From: Hericium rajendrae
Lineage: Eukaryota; Basidiomycota; Agaricomycetes; Russulales; Hericiaceae
Assembly (NCBI GenBank): GCA_033439255.1
Contig: CM065885.1
Span: forward strand, 1,984,001 to 2,048,000
Direction of reading: 5' to 3'
Length of the DNA: 64,000 nucleotides
Shown in pieces: positions 63,941 through 64,000 of the stretch (position 1 is its first letter; each line of letters begins with the position of its first letter). The position numbers and the translations under genes were made by a program. A model generated the notes under the pieces. That model had not been told where the DNA came from. It saw nothing but the letters and a program-made list of their open reading frames with translations, and did not search any database.

Positions 63941-64000
63941 AACTGGCAGTTCAGTCGGGCGTGTTATTGACGCGTTGTTTGGTTGTGATTACGTAAGGAG
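63941..64000. promoter_or_regulatory. EAF3-mago intergenic region, unit D (continues beyond window)
   Basis: ggcagttcagtcgggcgtg, then ttattgacgcgttgtttgg, matches unit A at 39268-39312 and unit C at 48420-48450. The mago start would be expected just outside the window. Confidence 0.5.

Overview
The window reads as nuclear DNA of a basidiomycete fungus, most likely Agaricomycetes. The evidence is split genes with 45-65 nt introns, Ty3-type pol proteins of the kind common in mushroom-forming fungi, a DUF6534-type membrane protein, and a C2-NACHT-WD40 NLR with the C-terminal tail typical of this group. It is a transposon-dense region with four probable host genes: mitochondrial ribosomal protein S10 (41.3-42.0 kb), the 25S rRNA methyltransferase BMT2 (42.3-43.3 kb), a DUF6534-like gene (45.1-47.2 kb) and the NLR (53.0-59.1 kb).

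Layout. (1) 1-7.9 kb: 3' part of a Ty3 chromovirus-like element (E1) with an extra 1025-aa ORF between pol and the 3' LTR. It lies inside a minus-strand gag element (G, 7.9-10.3 kb). (2) 10.3-41.2 kb: one pseudogene unit made of EAF3/MRG15-like sequence (minus) and the first exons of mago nashi (plus), split by nested insertions. These are a 14.9 kb Ty3 element B1 (10980-25895), a gag-only element X (25911-38823, minus) that itself contains a 3.0 kb TIR element and a 4.7 kb LTR element Y, and a 1.6 kb TIR element with an 11-bp target duplication (39377-40963). (3) 41.2-47.2 kb: host genes. (4) 47.5-48.8 kb: a second, more diverged EAF3-mago pseudogene unit. (5) 50.8-52.9 kb: a poly(A)-tailed LINE ORF1-only insertion just upstream of the NLR. 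(6) 53.0-59.1 kb: the NLR, with 15 nearly identical 43-aa WD40 repeats. (7) 59.7-64.0 kb: a third EAF3-mago unit, interrupted by a 2.9 kb element with 164-bp LTRs whose only ORF is a non-retroviral, host-like protein, and by a 256-bp MITE-like insertion.

Most unusual points. B1 has 2226-bp LTRs that each carry a 423-aa reading frame with its own TATA box, plus a second non-retroviral ORF (667 aa, also behind a TATA box) between protease and reverse transcriptase. The 2.9 kb element looks like a gene captured in a miniature LTR element; its 4-bp target duplication can be checked against an uninterrupted paralogous site at 10.69 kb in the same window. Three LTR elements lie in EAF3-derived sequence. 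LTR pairs differ almost only by transitions at CpG, pointing to methylation-linked decay. Coordinates were read by eye; protein family names rest on recognised motifs, not on searches.
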